A DNA stretch of 64,000 bases from HGM04593 sp045657945 (GTDB lineage Bacteria > Bacteroidota > Bacteroidia > Bacteroidales > Bacteroidaceae), in the NCBI GenBank assembly GCA_045657945.1, contig JAZOUB010000008.1, positions 43,340 through 107,339 of the forward strand. The letters are read 5' to 3'. Within the stretch, counting starts at the first letter, position 1. Each line of letters opens with the position of its first letter. Of this stretch, positions 10,001-19,200 are shown piece by piece. Under the pieces are notes generated by a model, which searched no databases, was not told the origin of the DNA, and worked only from the letters and a program-made list of their open reading frames with translations. Position numbers and translations under genes: made by a program.

Positions 10001-10738
10001 GACAAGGCAAACGCCACAGCATCACTCTTCGGCGACACGGAGATGGCCGAAATACCAAAGCCTGAGATTCCTGCCGGAGGCAACTGGAGCACGCTCGAAA
10101 GATTGAACCGCGAGCGAGAACTCGTGGGCATATACCTGTCGGCACACCCCCTTGACGACTACGCAATCATCCTCAACGAGTTTTGTAACACCAAGGCATC
10201 GGAGATGGATAACCTTGAAGCTCTCACAGGACGCAAAATCACCCTTGGCGGCGTTGTCAGCGAAGCACCGCGTACCGGCTTCACCAAGAAAGGCAGTCCG
10301 TTCGGTGTTGCAAAAATCGAGGATTTCTCGGGAACTGCCGAGATGTTCTTCTTTGGTGAAGAGTGGATAAAGAAACAGAACTACTTCATCCCCGGCAACT
10401 TCCTATACATAAAAGGCAGCTGCCAACCACGCAAATGGGACCAGACAAAGTACGACTTCGTTGTAGATAGCATAGAGTTGATGCCGGAGATAAAGGAGGG
10501 ACTAGTGAAGAGCATTACAATTACTTTTGATGTAATGTCGCTCACCGATGATATATACGGTACAATCGTTGATTATGCCGAGAAGCACCCTGGCAACAGC
10601 AAACTCCTGTTCAAGATAAAGGACTACGAACAGTCGTTCACGCTTGAGCTTGCATCAAAGACCCACGACATAGACGTGCAGCCCGAACTGCTCGACTACC
10701 TTAAAGAATTGGAGAACATAGAATATAAATTGAATTAA
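7043..10738 (+). CDS. dnaE: DNA polymerase III alpha subunit
   Basis: This 1231-residue protein is the replicative polymerase. It opens with a PHP domain (HLHVHSQYSILDG, ITDHGNMMG). The polymerase core includes GPGRGSAAGS and the catalytic metal-binding motif PDIDVDFDDDGR around residues 465-480. Then come the LYRPGPMDYIP segment, a helix-hairpin-helix tail and an OB-fold region (KITLGGVVSEAPR). The PHP motif retains the His/Asp residues in what can be seen. Divergent from psd; followed after 20 bases by trxA, a common Bacteroidales order. Confidence 0.97.
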   Translation: MQDFVHLHVHSQYSILDGQAAIKKLVDKAIADGMKGIAITDHGNMMGIKEFYNYVSKVNKGKEGDERFKPIIGCEVYVAERRLFNKELKEDMRGHHLILLAKNQQGYHNLVKIVSKAWSEGYYYNPRTDKAEIEKYHEGIICCSACLGGEIPQLIKNGNLAKAEESVMWFKNLFGDDFYLELQLHKATVERANHEVYPLQVEVNKHIIELSKKCGVKLICSNDVHFVDEENAEAHDRLICLSTGRDLDDPTRMLYSKQEWMKTKAEMAEMFGDIPEAMSNTVEICDKVEFYTIDSAPIMPNFAIPEEFGTEDQYRQTITHQQLFDEFTQDEKGNVVLSQEEAEKKIKKLGGYDKLYRIKLEGDYLRKLAYDGAKKCYPEPFTQELTDRIDFELHIMKTMGFPGYFLIVQDFIRAAREELGVSVGPGRGSAAGSVVAYTLGITRVDPIKYDLLFERFLNPDRISLPDIDVDFDDDGRGRVLNWVTEKYGQEKVAHIITYGTMATKLAIKDVARVQKLPLDVSNKLCKAIPDRLPDGLKMNLPNAIQSVPELREAEASPDPILRDTIKYAKMLEGNVRNTGVHACGTIICRDDITDHVPISIAEDKETGEKMLVTQYEGSVIEETGLIKMDFLGLKTLSVIKEALENIRQSLKIEVDIDTIPIDDPKTYELYSAGNTIGTFQFESPGMQKYLRELQPSTFEDLIAMNALYRPGPMDYIPDFIKRKHDPSLVQYDIPCMEKYLKDTYGITVYQEQVMLLSRLLADFTRGESDTLRKAMGKKLKAKLDELKPKFINGGKNNGHDEKVLEKIWADWEKFASYAFNKSHATCYSWVAYQTAYLKANYPSQYMAGAMSRNLDKITEITKLMQECKSMGINVLGPDVNESRRKFSVNKKGDIRFGLCAVKGVGESAVQCIIDEREANGPFKSIFDFVERVNLTACNRKNLECLAFSGAFDELPGDISREQYAGTNSKGEQFLEALVRYGNTYQTDKANATASLFGDTEMAEIPKPEIPAGGNWSTLERLNRERELVGIYLSAHPLDDYAIILNEFCNTKASEMDNLEALTGRKITLGGVVSEAPRTGFTKKGSPFGVAKIEDFSGTAEMFFFGEEWIKKQNYFIPGNFLYIKGSCQPRKWDQTKYDFVVDSIELMPEIKEGLVKSITITFDVMSLTDDIYGTIVDYAEKHPGNSKLLFKIKDYEQSFTLELASKTHDIDVQPELLDYLKELENIEYKLN

Positions 10739-10758
10739 CCCATAAAAACTAGAAAAAG

Positions 10759-11073
10759 ATGGCAACAAACGTAACAAACGAGAACGCAAAGGAATTCATG
10801 GCAACCGAATTGCCAATAGTACTTGATTTCAGCGCAGCATGGTGTGGTCCCTGCAAGCAGTTGGCACCAATCATCGACGAACTTTCAGAGGAGTATGCAG
10901 GCCGCATTGCAGTTGGCAAGTGCGACATTGAGGAGGCCGATGACCTTACAATGGAGTATGGCATCCGCAATGTCCCCACAGTAATCTTCATCAAGGACGG
11001 TAAGGTTGTAGAGCGCTTCGTTGGCTATAAGTCAAAGGGCAACGTAAAGGCAAAGTTCGAAGCACTTCTCTAA
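10759..11073 (+). CDS. trxA: Thioredoxin
   Basis: A 104-residue protein of standard thioredoxin length with the redox motif WCGPC (Cys29, Cys32) and the cis-Pro loop NVPTVIF. It reduces disulfides of cytosolic enzymes. No signal peptide, so cytosolic. It lies 20 bases after dnaE and 19 bases before the next small gene, suggesting a dnaE-trxA-orf operon. Confidence 0.96.
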   Translation: MATNVTNENAKEFMATELPIVLDFSAAWCGPCKQLAPIIDELSEEYAGRIAVGKCDIEEADDLTMEYGIRNVPTVIFIKDGKVVERFVGYKSKGNVKAKFEALL

Positions 11074-11092
11074 TCCCTAAAATTGCAGAATC

Positions 11093-11407
11093 ATGAACAA
11101 CGACGAATTTGCAATGGACGACCTCGATGACGAGAAGACCATAGCATTCATACGCGAGAGACTCCCACAGGACCTCAAGGAGAAGTACAGCGAGGACGAG
11201 TTCTATTTCTTCCTCGACACCATCTATGACTACTACGACAAGAGCGGAATCCTCGACAGCAACAACGAGTATGTCGATATTGACATCCACGAAATAGCAA
11301 ATTTCATTGCCAAGGAGGCAAAGAAATGCGACATCGGCGACTTCGACCCCGAGGAGCTCTACTTTATAGTAGAGGGAGAATTAGCATATAATGGAATTGT
11401 CGATTGA
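11093..11407 (+). CDS. Small acidic protein, C-terminus altered by a repeat insertion
   Basis: A 104-residue, strongly acidic, probably helical protein (MNNDEFAMDDLDDEKTIAF...) found downstream of trxA; I recognise the type from Bacteroidales genomes but no function. It now ends ...EGELAYNGIVD followed by TGA. In the same frame 141 bases later the sequence reads LPYNGIIDEEE then TAA, which looks like the original acidic end. The last codons thus seem duplicated around an inserted repeat. The present protein would lack only about three acidic residues, so it may still work. Confidence 0.65.
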   Translation: MNNDEFAMDDLDDEKTIAFIRERLPQDLKEKYSEDEFYFFLDTIYDYYDKSGILDSNNEYVDIDIHEIANFIAKEAKKCDIGDFDPEELYFIVEGELAYNGIVD

Positions 11408-11557
11408 CATTTCCATTATATGCTAATCGAGCGGCATTTTGAGCAATAGTCGCGCGTAGTGCAGGCGAAAGATTGCACCGCGAGGGATGCGATTGCCGAA
11501 GGCAACAAAATGACGGTCAATTTACCATATAACGGAATAATAGACGAGGAGGAATAA
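11381..11557 (+). repeat. Insertion with flanking imperfect copies of a gene end
   Basis: Two 24-base imperfect direct copies start at 11381 and 11522, in the same frame. Just after the first copy an inverted repeat (ATTAGCATATAATGGAA and its complement ending at 11427) forms a hairpin over the TGA stop. Between 11435 and 11512 lies a second imperfect palindrome with outer arms CATTTTG/CAAAATG and inner GCAATAGTCGC/GCGATTGC. No protein is encoded. It looks like a short non-autonomous repeat that entered a 3' end. Confidence 0.6.
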
Positions 11558-11577
11558 ATACACACATATTACATTAA

Positions 11578-11611
11578 CCACGAATGGCTGCAGTAATGCA
11601 GCCATTCGTGG
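11578..11611. terminator. Hairpin terminator between convergent units
   Basis: Perfect 15-bp arms 11578-11592 and 11597-11611 with a GTAA loop. It separates the dnaE operon from the leftward zinc-ribbon cluster. Only a weak T-rich tract follows on the plus side. Confidence 0.75.
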
Positions 11612-11712
11612 CTTTCAATAGCCAAAACATTAAATAAGGCAGGGCCGAATAGCCCCACCTCGTGCCATGAATAAAATATCACTTCTCCTCCACCATCGTT
11701 ACCGATAAGTTT

Positions 11713-12432
11713 TTATTCATCGTCATTTGCCATAAGGTTCAAAGAAACCACATCCGGATCAAAAGCATAATCACGTATAGACTTCAGACATTTAATCACA
11801 GCCTCAACGCCGCAACTGTTGACAATAGCATCAACAGTTTCCTCTGGGAACTCCCAAAGCGTTTCCAAATCACCGTCCATTGTATCCTTCTCATCTTCAA
11901 TATCAAACAACAATTCATCATCGACAATGTGCATTGCACGCGGTAAAATTGCAATCCTTAGCCCGCCATCGTAAGTCGATGCTAATTTGAAGTATAGTTC
12001 AAGTGCAAGTGTTGTATCGGATAATTTTTCCGAGACTTCTTCCCAGTCCAATTCCCCACAATAATCATTTGTATATATTACATAGTTATCAAGCCCCACA
12101 TTACGCATCTGCTCCATGATTTCATCAAGCAACCCGTTCAGTTCATCCATAGGGTCAGTGGGCTGAGACACATCGTTGCCATCCAATCTGGCACCGCACT
12201 GCGAACAGTAGTTCGCATTCTCTTCGGCCTTATATCCACAATCGGGGCAGAACTTAAATTCAGTTGCCGGCTCGCTTGCAACATCACCCTTGACATTTAA
12301 GCCATAATCTATTGACGAAGCATTGTCATTAAAGGCATAACGGTTCATCAATTCATCACTTTTCTGCTGAACGCTGTTCATTTTGTCATTAAGCCTGCGT
12401 TTAAGCTGTTCCATTCTTTCATCAATATTCAT
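11713..12432 (-). CDS. Zinc-ribbon protein, unknown function
   Basis: This 239-residue protein starts MNIDERMEQLKRRLNDKMNS, a short helical region shared with the upstream peptidase-like protein (MDIEKRMASLRSKLNER). A Cys4 zinc ribbon follows (FCPDCG...YCSQCG; Cys62, 65, 76, 79). The C-terminal two thirds is acidic, with a mixed alpha/beta look and no motif that I recognise. It is the last gene of the leftward cluster, 37 bases after the peptidase-like gene and before a terminator. The shared N-terminus suggests that the two proteins are targeted to the same partner. Confidence 0.7.
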   Translation of the reverse strand: MNIDERMEQLKRRLNDKMNSVQQKSDELMNRYAFNDNASSIDYGLNVKGDVASEPATEFKFCPDCGYKAEENANYCSQCGARLDGNDVSQPTDPMDELNGLLDEIMEQMRNVGLDNYVIYTNDYCGELDWEEVSEKLSDTTLALELYFKLASTYDGGLRIAILPRAMHIVDDELLFDIEDEKDTMDGDLETLWEFPEETVDAIVNSCGVEAVIKCLKSIRDYAFDPDVVSLNLMANDDE

Positions 12433-12469
12433 ATTCTTGGAATTTTAAATAAATCCGTTTCTAAGTTCA

Positions 12470-14308
12470 CTATTTTGTCTGTATTGCATCGCGTATGTTA
12501 CCAGCCTCATCAAGTACAACCTGTATATGCGACCTAATATCCTCATAACGCCGCTTGGTGTAGTGATAGAGATAACCTCGCTGCACCTTGCCTTCAATGT
12601 CCGTTGTCGTATATTTCTCAACAAGAAACAACTCACGCGGTGTAACTCCAAGGGCATTGTACAATTTGTCAACAATCGTCTCATGAATTTTTCGCAAGTT
12701 ATTGTCAACAGCACAACGCACTGCATTGAGAACAGAACCGCCGCGTTGCTGCACCTTTGCATTGTCCTTCATCACCACCTCTCTCCTGCATGGACGGAAC
12801 GGAATACGGTACATCTTTGAACCGTTCCGATTCTGTATCTCGGCAAGCGCATTAGTATCGGGAACTGTGCACAGTGCAGGACAACCGTAAAGGTTAAACA
12901 TAAGCACCGTTGCAAGCGTTATCTCATCCTCCTCAACCGCACGGCTCGTGTTATAGTAGTCACACTTTGCTTTTAGGAAAGCCTCGCCGGCACTCATGAT
13001 ACCAATACACTGGTATTCGGAAAAACGAGCCATGAATGTCTCGGAATAGGCTGCCGGCTGAATACGCCAAGTGCTGTCATTCTGATAGTTTCCACACTTT
13101 CCCATCGCGGGCACGCAAGCACCCGAGTAGAGCATAACGCCATGGTCATAGAGTGCTGTGAGCAACATACTCTGTTTGCGCGAATATTTTATATACCTTC
13201 CGCCCCAACAGGCAACAGTGTTGAATATCCTTGCATTTGTCTCACCAAGCATAAATGTAGAGAAAGCCAGTTCACTGCTATAGAACCCCGACATCTGGGG
13301 CTGGCAAGCACCATGCAGATTGAACACCAGCATATCGGCATTTGCAAGCGAAGCATAATAGCGGTCACGCAACTCATCGTCCATCTCCACCATTACATCG
13401 GGGCTTATGTACATATTGTCAAGCACCTCACCATCACTATCGACAAGCGACTCTGTAGGCAGGTTACGTGACATCTCACGGCTTGCCGGTATCCAATCGA
13501 CATTGGATGTCATCATCGCACGCCCAATCTTGATGCCGTCACTTCTCATACAATCGAGCACCCTACCGAGGTAGCCTCCCAAATCGCCCTGAGCCGTACT
13601 CTTCATCTTGCCACTTTCCAACGGCAGACGCGATACATTGCAACGCGCCTTGTTATAGTCGAGGAAATCAAGTTTCAGTTGTCCATGGAAACAGTAGTAG
13701 AAATCGGCATACACCTTCTCTTCATACTCATTATCACCCCAAGGACTTGGCGTGTAGCAAGGGTTCACCTCGCATGGCTGTGGTATCACATCATTGCCGC
13801 CAATTATAAAGAGCGACAGTTTGGGACCCGTTGCAATACCATTGTCACGGCAGAAATTCTGCAGCACATCGCTGTAGTCCATCCATGTAGCCTCGCCAAT
13901 AGAACTCTGGTGGTCTGCAATGTCAAGCAAATACCAATTGTAATCCACATCTCGGCACCCGTCGATGAAACTATTGATTATCTCCTTTATTGCAGAAGTA
14001 CCGGTAGCATACTTATTGGCAAGGAGACCCGTGTCGGTCATTATAATACCGGTTCCATACTCGCCACAGCCTGCAGAATATGTCTCCTTGAACGCCTCCA
14101 TGTCCAGGCAACAACCACAATCGGGACAGAAGCTTGAACCGGCAGGAACCGGCATTCCGCACTCGGGGCAGAAAGAGTCATCAGCCGTAGCCTTATGAAT
14201 GTCATTCCCATCAAATGACACCGATGCCACATTACCGGTACCACCCACTTTGTTAATTCTTTCGTTAAGCTTGCTGCGCAAACTTGCCATCCTCTTTTCT
14301 ATATCCAT
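12470..14308 (-). CDS. Zinc-ribbon protein with gingipain/caspase-like (C25-type) peptidase fold
   Basis: The chosen start gives 612 residues (MDIEKRM); the ATG follows AAGAAT exactly as in the downstream paralogous start. A helical N-terminus and a Cys4 zinc ribbon (Cys47, 50, 61, 64) precede a large domain with C25/clan CD landmarks: FIIGGNDVIP (about 167-176), VSRLPLESG, a His-Gly pair in VFNLHG (His332), an Ala-Cys pair in NTVACWGGR (Cys367) and NLYGCPAL near 473-479, where gingipain-like proteins have NLxGDPAL. No signal peptide, so it should act in the cytosol, unlike secreted gingipains. It is likely an intracellular cysteine protease or a related fold; activity is inferred only from the dyad. 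Confidence 0.68.
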   Translation of the reverse strand: MDIEKRMASLRSKLNERINKVGGTGNVASVSFDGNDIHKATADDSFCPECGMPVPAGSSFCPDCGCCLDMEAFKETYSAGCGEYGTGIIMTDTGLLANKYATGTSAIKEIINSFIDGCRDVDYNWYLLDIADHQSSIGEATWMDYSDVLQNFCRDNGIATGPKLSLFIIGGNDVIPQPCEVNPCYTPSPWGDNEYEEKVYADFYYCFHGQLKLDFLDYNKARCNVSRLPLESGKMKSTAQGDLGGYLGRVLDCMRSDGIKIGRAMMTSNVDWIPASREMSRNLPTESLVDSDGEVLDNMYISPDVMVEMDDELRDRYYASLANADMLVFNLHGACQPQMSGFYSSELAFSTFMLGETNARIFNTVACWGGRYIKYSRKQSMLLTALYDHGVMLYSGACVPAMGKCGNYQNDSTWRIQPAAYSETFMARFSEYQCIGIMSAGEAFLKAKCDYYNTSRAVEEDEITLATVLMFNLYGCPALCTVPDTNALAEIQNRNGSKMYRIPFRPCRREVVMKDNAKVQQRGGSVLNAVRCAVDNNLRKIHETIVDKLYNALGVTPRELFLVEKYTTTDIEGKVQRGYLYHYTKRRYEDIRSHIQVVLDEAGNIRDAIQTK

Positions 14309-14368
14309 ATTCTTTGTGATAACCAATAAACTACCCTACAAGCACTCAACGGGCTCTGCTACTATTTC

Positions 14369-16063
14369 CTATTCTATTGCTGTCACAGTTACCCTTCTCA
14401 AGGAATAATGCTTTGAAGAAGCAAACAGTTTCGTGTAGTCGTCAACGGAAGCCTTGGGGACTTGAACCTCCTTAAGTCCAATAATGCAGTTTAATACTTC
14501 ATCATTAAGGACAACATTGGGCGACAGTACTTTAAGGCAAGTTATAGATGTGGTGCCAAAGAAAGCATTCTCTCCGATGGATGTGATAGTTGACGGCAAA
14601 GTTAATGTCTTAAGCAAAATACAACCCTCAAAAGCCCCATTACCAATAGTTTTAAGACCTTCTGGTAGCTCTATGCTCTGCATCATTGAAGAAAAAGAGA
14701 AAGCCTTGTCGGCAATAATAGTTGTTCCATCAGCAACTGAATAGGATGTCAGTTTAGATCTATGCTCTATATTTACACGAAGCAGTTTGTCATAGGAATA
14801 CTCTACTCCGTGCGCATCACACTTACCCTTTTCATAATCAGAGACTACGGTACTATAAAAATCGTTATAGTCGACAACTCCTTCAAGTTCACGCAGTTTG
14901 TCTTTTGCATCATCATCACCGTTTGCCGCACTCCTACGGTAAAAGTGTATGGCAACTGGTAAAGATTTAGCAACGCCGTGACCCAATTCATAACACTCGG
15001 CCAAATTATAGCATGCTTCTTCATAACCCAATTCTACAGCTTGGGTATAGAGTCTAAAAGCCTCGGCGTAATTCTGTTCAACGCCATAACCCAATTCATA
15101 ACAGTAACCCAATATAGCACAAGCATAACTATCACAGTTATTGGCTTCCACAGCTTTTTGATAGCACCTTGCTGCTGCGCCCCAATCTTGCTCCGTACCT
15201 TCACCGGTGCGATACCTATCTCCTAAATATGTCCATGCCAGTTTGCAGTTCAATTCAGTTGACTTGAGATACCATTTGAAAGCTTGCGCATAATCTTTCA
15301 CCACTCCATGATAGAACATGCCTAATCTATAGCAGGCTTCACCATTGCCAAAGGCCGCTGCCACACGCCACCATTTTTCACCCTCGAGAATATTTTTCTG
15401 TACATAACCACCAGGGCCAGCAGTGCAATAACCGATGCCCAATGCATTGCAAGCATTATCATGTCCCAATTCTGCCGCCTTATGTAGAAATTTCATCACC
15501 TCAGCAGCTGCAGAGGTGTTCATCTCCTCAGGTGGGCAGAAACTCATTGCTTGACGGTAATACTCATCCGAGATATCATCAAGACCGGTATCTCTGCGGA
15601 ATCTTTGGAGTTCCTCAATTTCATTCTCATCACTAAAGCCATTGGATATTGCTTTCTCGAGAAGTTTTATAAACTTTTCCCTGTTCTCCACGAACTGCTC
15701 CTGCTCATTCTTTTGCTTAAAATAGACATTCTTGGTATTGGAGATATTCAAACCGCCATTAATTGCGTTACCGTCGCCAATGACAATATTCTCGGTACCC
15801 ATGGACATAGCACCATCAACTGTTGCGCCTGTAGATGAGTTTGTAATATTCACATTGCCGTTGATGGAGTTGCCGTCGCCAAGACTGATGTTGGTGCTTG
15901 AAGCAGCTACAAGTTTTGCGCCACACTCCTGGCAGAACTTGCCCTCACCTTCGATATTGCAGTTCGGGCACATCATTACCACTTTCTCAATCAGTTTTGT
16001 TCCGCACTCGGGGCAGAACTTACCGCTAAATTCCTGTTTACAAATAGGACAAAACATAGACAT
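14369..16063 (-). CDS. Double zinc-ribbon, Sel1-repeat and BspA-LRR protein
   Basis: A 564-residue mosaic. Residues 5-47 hold two Cys4 ribbons (Cys5, 8, 17, 20 and Cys32, 35, 44, 47). Next are two related segments, SLGDGNSINGNVNITNS and VIGDGNAINGGLNISNT, like turns of a small beta-solenoid. Then come about six Sel1-type helical repeats (roughly 185-400; ACNALGIGY, ACYRLGMFY, ACYNLAECYELGHGV). The C-terminus has BspA-type LRRs (IELPEGLKTIGNGAFEGC, LTLPSTITSIGENAF). No signal peptide or membrane helix, so a cytosolic scaffold is the natural reading. The neighbouring genes share its ribbons and LRRs. Confidence 0.78.
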   Translation of the reverse strand: MSMFCPICKQEFSGKFCPECGTKLIEKVVMMCPNCNIEGEGKFCQECGAKLVAASSTNISLGDGNSINGNVNITNSSTGATVDGAMSMGTENIVIGDGNAINGGLNISNTKNVYFKQKNEQEQFVENREKFIKLLEKAISNGFSDENEIEELQRFRRDTGLDDISDEYYRQAMSFCPPEEMNTSAAAEVMKFLHKAAELGHDNACNALGIGYCTAGPGGYVQKNILEGEKWWRVAAAFGNGEACYRLGMFYHGVVKDYAQAFKWYLKSTELNCKLAWTYLGDRYRTGEGTEQDWGAAARCYQKAVEANNCDSYACAILGYCYELGYGVEQNYAEAFRLYTQAVELGYEEACYNLAECYELGHGVAKSLPVAIHFYRRSAANGDDDAKDKLRELEGVVDYNDFYSTVVSDYEKGKCDAHGVEYSYDKLLRVNIEHRSKLTSYSVADGTTIIADKAFSFSSMMQSIELPEGLKTIGNGAFEGCILLKTLTLPSTITSIGENAFFGTTSITCLKVLSPNVVLNDEVLNCIIGLKEVQVPKASVDDYTKLFASSKHYSLRRVTVTAIE

Positions 16064-16121
16064 TTTATTTTAGTTATTAATGGAATCCAGGACTGGACAA
16101 GTAAATTATTTAATAGTCAAT

Positions 16122-16267
16122 TATAGAAGCTGTTTTAAATTTCTAAAAAATATTTTCTTATAGAAGCTAATAGTTTTGCCAAGTTTTTTTATTGGCAATA
16201 TAATTTTAAGCAATAATATAGAAGTTGCAACATCTATATTATCACCTAAATTTAAACAGCTTCTATA
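16122..16267. mobile_element. MITE-like element, about 146 bp
   Basis: The ends are near-perfect terminal inverted repeats: TATAGAAGCTGTTTTAAAT at the left and its complement, one base shorter, at the right (to 16267). The interior has two smaller hairpins (TTGCCAA/TTGGCAA and AATATAGA...TCTATATT) and no ORF. The right end supplies the TAG stop of the SPFH-like gene, so insertion was at that gene's 3' end. The flanking TA may be a target duplication. The parent transposon is not in this window. Confidence 0.7.
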
Positions 16268-19200
16268 GTTTGCAACCACAATCGCCACAGAAGAGCTCAT
16301 CGGCAGGGTTCATTGAACCGCAAACGGGACACACCTTGCCGGCAGGTGACGGCTGTGGCTGAACAGACTGCAACATTGGCTGGTTATTGCCCTGTGGAGA
16401 AGTTTGTTGGTAATTTATGTTGGTATTATTGGTATAGAGGTTACCGGCTGCGGCCTGGCCTATCTGTGCCATGTTACCCAGTGCTACCTCGTTATTAGCA
16501 TCAATACGACTCTGCTGGTGCATTGCATTCTCGCGATACTCGTTCTTCACAGCCTGCACATCATCGTAACGTTGCTGGGATTGTAGCTGCATCAGTTGAG
16601 CCATTTTAATCATTGCCTCCTGGTTTTTAGCGTAAATCTTGTCAGTTCTTTCAGCATCGTCCTTTTTGTCAGCTATTGTTTGTTCCAACATCTTCTGCAA
16701 CAGTTCGTTCTGCTTGCGGCCCTCAAGAGCTTGTGAAAGAGCAACCTGCCCCTCGCCTTGCAATTCAGCAATACGCTTTGCAGCAATTTCAGCTGCACCC
16801 ATTCCGGCTTCCAAGTTGTCGCGGTTCATGCGCTCGTGGGTCTGGATTCGAAGCATTTCCTCGGCACAGCGGTTATCCTCCTGCTTCTCCCTGAGATTAC
16901 CCTCCTGCATGGCACGCATATTCTCCATTGCCTGACGCTGCAAAGCCTGAAGCCTTTCAAACTTGTCGGCCTCGAGCTGGCGTGCGCGGTCAAAATCAAC
17001 AGTTTCGTTCTCGCGGCGCAGATTCTCCTCACGCATACGCTGTTTCCAATCGGCTTCGCGCTGACGATTTTCCTTTTCTAACTGATAATCATCGAGCTTA
17101 CGGGCTGTGTTTATCTCCACATCGGTCACAGCATTCTCTTGCTGCGCACGCATCATATCCTGCTTCATATCACGCTGCAGCTGTTGGTCCTCAACCAGCC
17201 ATTGGCGTTCGCGTGCTTCATCCTCGATTCCCCAACTGCGGCGTCGCGCAAGATCCTCGCGCTCCCACTCATGATTCTGTTCCATATCACTGAGTGCCCA
17301 CTCGGCCTTGAGACATGCATCGCTCACACTCTGTATGTTCTGTATGCGCAGAATCTCTGTGATACTATCGCGCTGTATCTTGTTCCGGTCAAGAGCATCC
17401 TGCAATACCTCAAGCTCCTCGTCCTTTACAAGAGCACTCTTCTTGAGGTCGATATATGCCTGTCGCTCATCCTCTTCGCTTCGCGCCTCACGAATGCGTT
17501 TCTGTGCATTGAGCAACAAAACGAACTGTTCAAGTTCATCATCGTGGAGCAACTGGTCCTTGTTTATCTGCTGCAAGGCATAACGCAACTGCTCATCGGT
17601 TGTAGCTTCCTGCACTGTCTGTCTGTTTGTCTCAACGGCAAGACGATTGCGGAACTCGCCTGTGCGCTGCAGATAATCGAGTTCCTTATCGGTACAATAG
17701 AGTTCTCTCTCAACATCGCGGAAGTGTTCGAAATCGGTATTGCTATCGGTAATCTGCAGCACCTGTGTACACTCGACACCATACAGTTGTTGGTTAATGA
17801 TACTTGTAATTTGCCATTTGAGATTCTCGACCATCGCAGGTGCAAGCCCCTCACGTCGGTAATCGGCATTACGCAAATTCTGAACCAAGCAGTTCTCTAT
17901 GGTAACATTGAGCATATCAAAGAGATCGGCGGTGGTGCAGGTGAGCCTGTCGGCAAGGTAGTTTGCAGCAAAATCCTTGATATCGGAAACCTTCAACTGT
18001 AGCATTAGACCTATCTGTACATTGAATATGCCAACCGGGATTGTGTATGGTGTATAATCGATGCCGTTGTCACTCTTGACACCGCCAAAACTCATAGAGA
18101 GATTGCGTTTACTTACAAGGATGATAGACATTATAGGTTCGGGAGACTTTATCTTCAGAGCCTTCTCGACCTCGGCTTTCAAACGACGCAAGCGTGCCTC
18201 GTTCTCGTGATTGGCTTTTGCTTTTTTAGCAGGTGACGCGCCAAAAACAAACTCCCATCCACGGCGCAAGAGAGCACCGGAGATACCAACAATACCACGA
18301 TGACCGGCATTGGGCTGCAGTCTCTGGGCTGCATTTTGTTTTTCAAGTTCCTGCTCTTCCATCTCGGCGTACAGCCTGTCGAACTCCAGTTTCATGACAT
18401 ATTCGTTGCGCTGCGCAACATTGTAGGCGCCGGCCTCCATTGTCTCTACGCGGTAACCGTTCACAAATATCATGGCCTCACATCCCTCCTGGATTATGAA
18501 ACCATTGAGACCGGCGATAGAATCGAGTTCGCGTTCTGTGATGCGGCGTGCTATCTGACCGGGTTGGAGCCCCCAGATAGCCTTGTTGCGCACAATATTC
18601 AGTTCGTCGTTGTTGAATGCATCCAGATTACGCCCCCAAGACGAGGTTTGAGTGTTGCTCTGCTGGGTGCCCTGCTGAACATTTTGCTGCGCACCCTGCT
18701 GTACAGTGTTTCCACCTTCGGTTCTCATACGCAGATTGCTCATTTTGTTCTGTAGAGCAGCAACGGCATTCTTTATTACAGTATTCTTGTCGCCATGACT
18801 GGCATTTCTGTCATTGAGTGCATTTTCTATTTTAGCTATTATATCATTCACCTCTACCTCATCATCATAAGACACGGCATCCTTATGTTCCTTGATCAAT
18901 CTCTTGAGTTCGGTGCGGGCATTCTTTATGGCATAATCCGCCATGTTGCGCAAAGTCTCATAATCATTCTCCCTGTCGCGCTGCTGTGCATAGCCTTGAG
19001 AAAAAGAGCCACCCGTAGCCATGCTGGCAACACCGGCACCTACGCGGGAGAAGAAGCCCTTTTCGGCATCTTGCATAATACCCTGCTCCATCACCTTGGT
19101 TCCACATTTTGTGCAGAATTTCTTGCCGGGGATGAGTGTATTGCCACAGGATGGGCACAGCATTGGCTGCGCTGCTTTACTCTGCTCCACCACCTTGGCT

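Noticed and set aside
17139..18002. 287-codon plus-strand frame inside the SPFH-like gene
   Set aside because: Antisense of a coiled-coil coding region; Leu/Ile-rich low-complexity product, no start signal or family.
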